DNA of 15,910 nt from an uncultured Erysipelotrichaceae bacterium (GTDB lineage Bacteria > Bacillota_I > Bacilli_A > RF39 > UBA660). The notes under the pieces were generated by a model. The model searched no databases, was not told the DNA's origin, and saw only the letters and a program-made list of their open reading frames with translations. The translations under genes and the position numbers were made by a program. Below, piece by piece: positions 13,562-15,910 of the stretch; position 1 is the first letter of the stretch; each line of letters starts with the position of its first letter. Where the stretch lies: positions 1 through 15,910 of the forward strand of contig CADBNY010000106.1 in the NCBI GenBank assembly GCA_902796215.1, written 5' to 3'.

Positions 13562-15306
13562 GTATACTAAAAGAATTAGAAATGGAATTAAAAAAAATTA
13601 TAAAAGAAGCTGGTTATGAAGTAGAAAATTTATCTTTAGAACCATCAAATAGAAGAGATTTAGGAGAATATCAGTTAAATGATGCTATGCAATTAGCAAA
13701 AAAATATAAAGAAAATCCAAGAACAATAGCCGAAAAAATAGTAAAAGAACTAGAAAAATACAAAAAATTAGCGGATGTTAATATTGCAGGACCAGGATTT
13801 ATTAATTTTAGTTTAAGTGAAGACTATACTTATGAAATAGTAAATAAAATGCATGAAGATATTTTTTCAAATATAGATAAAAAAGACTCCAAAAAAATTA
13901 TTATTGACTATGGAGGCGCTAATGTTGCTAAAACTCTTCATGTAGGACATTTAAGAAGTGCTAATATTGGAGAAGCACTAAAAAGATTAGCAAAACTTGT
14001 TGGATATAATGTAATAGGAGATGCTCATTTAGGGGACTATGGAAGACCACTAGGATTTGTAATTAAAGAAATTAAGGATATGTATCCAAAACTTCCATAT
14101 TTTGATGAAAATTATAAAGGAGAATTTTCCAAAATAGAATTACCAATATCAAATGAAGACTTAGAAAAACTTTATCCATTAGCAAGCCAAAAAGCCAAAG
14201 AAAACGAAGAATATCTAGAAGAGGGAAGAATTATTACTGCTAAAATTCAAAATCATGAAAGAGGATATTATGACTTATGGAAAAAAATAGTAGATATTTC
14301 AAAAAAAGAAATTCAAAAAATATATAATGATTTAAATGTTAACTTTGAAATTTGGAATGGCGAAAGCGATGAAATGGAATACTTCGAAAAATTAAAAGAA
14401 ATATATGAAAAAAGTGGAGTGTTAAAAGAAAGTGCAGGAGCCAAAATAATTGAAATAGCAAAAGAAGATGATAAAGCTCCAATGCCACCACTATTATTTA
14501 TCAAATCAAATGGATCAGCTTCATATGAAACAACCGATCTAGCCACAATCTTAGAGAGAAAAATTAATTATAACCCAGATGAAATATGGTATGTAGTAGA
14601 TGCAAGACAATCTCTTCACTTTGAACAAATATTTAGAGCTGCAAGAAAAGTAAATCTTGTTGATGAAAATGTAAATCTAGAACATATTGGTTTTGGAACA
14701 ATGAATGGTAAAGATGGAAAACCATTTAAAACAAGAGATGGAGGAGTGATGAATTTAAATCACTTGATTGATTTAGTTTATCAAGAAACATATAAGAAAA
14801 TCACAAATGAATCAATAGCAGAAGATGAAAAAAAAGATATTGCCAAGAAAGTAGCCATTGCTGCCTTAAAATATGCAGACCTTCTACCATTTAGAGAAAC
14901 CGATTATATATTTGAAGTAGAAAAATTTTCTGATTTAGAAGGAAAAACAGGACCATATCTTTTATACTCAACAATTCGTATGAATTCTCTCTTAGAAAAA
15001 TCAAAAGATATAAAAATAAGAAAAGCAAACAAATTTAAAGGCAAAGAAGAAAAAGAAATAATCTTAAATCTTTTAAATTTACCACTTTCTATTGAGAAAT
15101 CTTTAGCAACCAAATCGTTAAATGAAATAGCAGAATATATTTACAAATTAACATCCAGTTACAATACATTTTATGCAGAAAACAAGATATTAACTGAGAA
15201 AGATAAAGAATTACAAGAATCATGGCTAGTATTAACAGAAGTTGTTTATAAACTAAACAATATTTTATTAGATGTATTAGGAATAACTATTCCAGAAAAA
15301 ATGTAA
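13558..15306 (+). CDS. argS: arginyl-tRNA synthetase
   Basis: Class I synthetase that charges tRNA-Arg with arginine. The N-terminal Add1 domain (about 1-85) contains 'LGEYQLNDAMQLAKKY' and ends with 'VNIAGPGFINFSLS'. The catalytic Rossmann core has 'NVAKTLHVGHLRSANIGEAL' with the HIGH-type motif H128-V-G-H131, 'GDAHLGDYGRPLGFVI' and 'YETTDLATI'. The KMSKS equivalent is degenerate (PFKTR at 389-393 in 'GKPFKTRDGG'), as in many ArgRS. The anticodon-binding DALR domain follows, with 'YLLYSTIRMNSLLEKS' and 'YNTFYAENKIL', and the protein ends '...LGITIPEKM', near the usual conserved C-terminus. The length of 582 aa is normal. GAGG at 13547-13550 is the SD. No terminator is seen after the stop, so transcription may run into rpoE. 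Confidence 0.97.
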   Translation: MSILKELEMELKKIIKEAGYEVENLSLEPSNRRDLGEYQLNDAMQLAKKYKENPRTIAEKIVKELEKYKKLADVNIAGPGFINFSLSEDYTYEIVNKMHEDIFSNIDKKDSKKIIIDYGGANVAKTLHVGHLRSANIGEALKRLAKLVGYNVIGDAHLGDYGRPLGFVIKEIKDMYPKLPYFDENYKGEFSKIELPISNEDLEKLYPLASQKAKENEEYLEEGRIITAKIQNHERGYYDLWKKIVDISKKEIQKIYNDLNVNFEIWNGESDEMEYFEKLKEIYEKSGVLKESAGAKIIEIAKEDDKAPMPPLLFIKSNGSASYETTDLATILERKINYNPDEIWYVVDARQSLHFEQIFRAARKVNLVDENVNLEHIGFGTMNGKDGKPFKTRDGGVMNLNHLIDLVYQETYKKITNESIAEDEKKDIAKKVAIAALKYADLLPFRETDYIFEVEKFSDLEGKTGPYLLYSTIRMNSLLEKSKDIKIRKANKFKGKEEKEIILNLLNLPLSIEKSLATKSLNEIAEYIYKLTSSYNTFYAENKILTEKDKELQESWLVLTEVVYKLNNILLDVLGITIPEKM

Positions 15307-15348
15307 AAAAAAGGTTGCTATTATATTCAATATATGTTATAAATTTAT

Positions 15349-15369
15349 TGATAATTTTTTAGATTATCA
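15349..15369. repeat. dyad overlapping the rpoE promoter region
   Basis: TGATAAT (15349-15355) and ATTATCA (15363-15369) form a perfect 7-bp inverted repeat around a 7-nt spacer. No T tract follows on either strand, so it is not a standard terminator. It overlaps the proposed -35 of rpoE (15366-15371), which would fit an operator; chance in AT-rich DNA is also possible. Confidence 0.35.
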
Positions 15370-15394
15370 CATGAAAAAAAAGAAAGCATATAAT
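15366..15394 (+). promoter_or_regulatory. promoter of rpoE
   Basis: ATCACA at 15366-15371 (four of six -35 consensus bases), a 17-nt spacer and perfect TATAAT at 15389-15394. AGGAGG at 15402-15407 and the ATG at 15414 follow closely, so the leader would be about 14 nt. Confidence 0.5.
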
Positions 15395-15413
15395 GTTTAA
15401 CAGGAGGACTAAT

Positions 15414-15848
15414 ATGAGTCTTAAATCAAAGAAAAAAGAAGAATTAGAACTATTATCAAATAAAGATATTGCTTATATGATTTTAGAAGAAAGTAAAAAT
15501 AAATTAAATACAGCGTCATTATATAAAAAAATAATAAAATTATTAGATTTACCAGAAAGTACATTTGAAGCAAAAATTGCAGAATTTTATACGGCTCTAG
15601 CAACCGATAAAAGATTTATTTTACTAGATAATGGAAAATGGGATTTAAGAAGTAATCATACATCTGATAAAATTATAAAAGTATCAGAAGAAGAGGAAGA
15701 AGAGGAAGAAGAAGTAGAAGAAAAACAGGAAGAAGATATTGAAGAAGATAATTTTGATGATACTGAAGAAGAATATGATGAAGATACAAATGAAGAATTA
15801 AAAGATTTAGTAGTATTAGACGAAGATGAATTAGAACTAGAAGAATAA
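15414..15848 (+). CDS. rpoE: DNA-directed RNA polymerase delta subunit
   Basis: Firmicutes-specific RNA polymerase subunit that speeds RNAP recycling and tunes promoter complex stability. Residues about 8-80 form the HARE-HTH domain ('LSNKDIAYMILEESKNKLNTASLYKKIIKLLDLPE', 'ALATDKRFILLDNGKWDLRS'). The rest is a strongly acidic, unstructured tail including a run of nine Glu, as expected for delta. The length of 144 aa is slightly shorter than Bacillus delta (173 aa). I choose the ATG at 15414, 6 nt after AGGAGG; an in-frame ATG at 15393 lies inside the -10 box and would place the SD within the coding region. The last codons and stop form part of the terminator hairpin. Confidence 0.95.
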   Translation: MSLKSKKKEELELLSNKDIAYMILEESKNKLNTASLYKKIIKLLDLPESTFEAKIAEFYTALATDKRFILLDNGKWDLRSNHTSDKIIKVSEEEEEEEEEVEEKQEEDIEEDNFDDTEEEYDEDTNEELKDLVVLDEDELELEE

Positions 15849-15860
15849 TCTAGTTTTTTT
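15835..15860 (+). terminator. terminator of rpoE
   Basis: AACTAGA (15835-15841) and TCTAGTT (15849-15855) form a 7-bp stem whose loop contains the rpoE stop codon; T tract at 15854-15860. Confidence 0.75.
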
Positions 15861-15910
15861 CTTTCTAAAAAGAAATAAAAATGTAAATATTGACATAATC
15901 ACTAAAACCA
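15837..15910 (-). CDS. C-terminal end of a membrane or surface-anchored protein (partial)
   Basis: The minus strand has a frame open from the right edge to a TAG at 15839-15837 whose translation is VLVIMSIFTFLFLF followed by RKKKTRLFF and stop. A hydrophobic helix followed by a short basic tail is the classic C-terminus of a membrane-anchored or sorted surface protein. It would converge on rpoE and overlap its end by 12 nt. Only 23 codons are visible, so this is tentative; a second minus frame here also reads hydrophobic residues because the DNA is AT-rich. Confidence 0.35.
   Translation of the reverse strand, partial: VLVIMSIFTFLFLFRKKKTRLFF

Noticed and set aside
15688..15735. GAA/GAG run in rpoE as a phase-variation tract
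   Set aside because: It encodes the acidic tail expected of delta subunits and codons are mixed, so pure slippage repeats are short; length changes here would be tolerated but no switching signal is visible.
703..15848. Possible code 4 (UGA = Trp) because of the extreme AT content
   Set aside because: Trp residues at conserved places are encoded by TGG, no in-frame TGA interrupts any gene, and rplI and the ywiB-like gene end in TGA.
1..15910. CRISPR array, tRNA or rRNA genes, tandem repeats
   Set aside because: No regularly spaced repeats, no cloverleaf or conserved GC-rich RNA blocks; gaps between genes are all under about 130 nt.

Overview
The window is a compact, very AT-rich stretch of a low-GC Gram-positive-type genome. 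Shine-Dalgarno sites are of the AGGAGG/AGGTGA kind, and intergenic gaps within gene runs are 1-11 nt. Tryptophan is encoded by TGG and TGA is used as a stop (for example at the ends of rplI and of the YwiB-like gene), so this is not a code-4 Mycoplasma/Spiroplasma. A class A PBP, an M23 peptidase and RNA polymerase delta subunit point to a walled Bacilli or Mycoplasmatota-like lineage (RF39/RFN20/Erysipelotrichia-like gut bacteria would fit). The taxon is inference; nothing in the window fixes it.

Left edge (1-640): a minus-strand gene start (perhaps a transposase), a strong imperfect palindrome, and an unrecognised plus-strand open frame with no convincing start that looks 5'-truncated. A terminator closes it.

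703-8438 (+): one probable nine-gene operon with a promoter at 648-676 and a terminator at 8410-8438. The order is stand-alone GdpP-type DHH/DHHA1 phosphodiesterase, rplI, dnaB, a LysM-G5-M23 cell-wall peptidase, walJ, an unrecognised gene with weak ADP-ribosyltransferase-like features, rlmH, ung, and a CmpB-like (PF06541-type) membrane protein. This is a condensed version of the Firmicutes gdpP-rplI-dnaC ... wal-operon-rlmH neighbourhood. The N-terminal half of GdpP, walRKHI and htrA are absent from these positions.

8444-9535 (+): a single-gene unit encoding a membrane-anchored, cysteine-containing InlB-repeat-like surface protein, flanked by two related terminator hairpins.

9534-13106 (-): pta and a LemA-like gene form a small operon with its own promoter. 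Upstream of it, and separated by a terminator, is a bifunctional class A PBP (GT51 + transpeptidase).

13175-15860 (+): a YwiB-like gene overlaps argS, followed by rpoE (delta) with its own promoter and terminator. A hydrophobic minus-strand C-terminus probably enters from the right edge.

Taken together the content is mostly housekeeping: second-messenger turnover, translation (L9, ArgRS, RlmH), replication and repair (DnaB, UNG), cell-wall synthesis and hydrolysis, and acetyl-phosphate metabolism. The genuinely uncertain parts are the left-edge remnant, the gene at 5758-6531 and the cysteine-containing surface protein.
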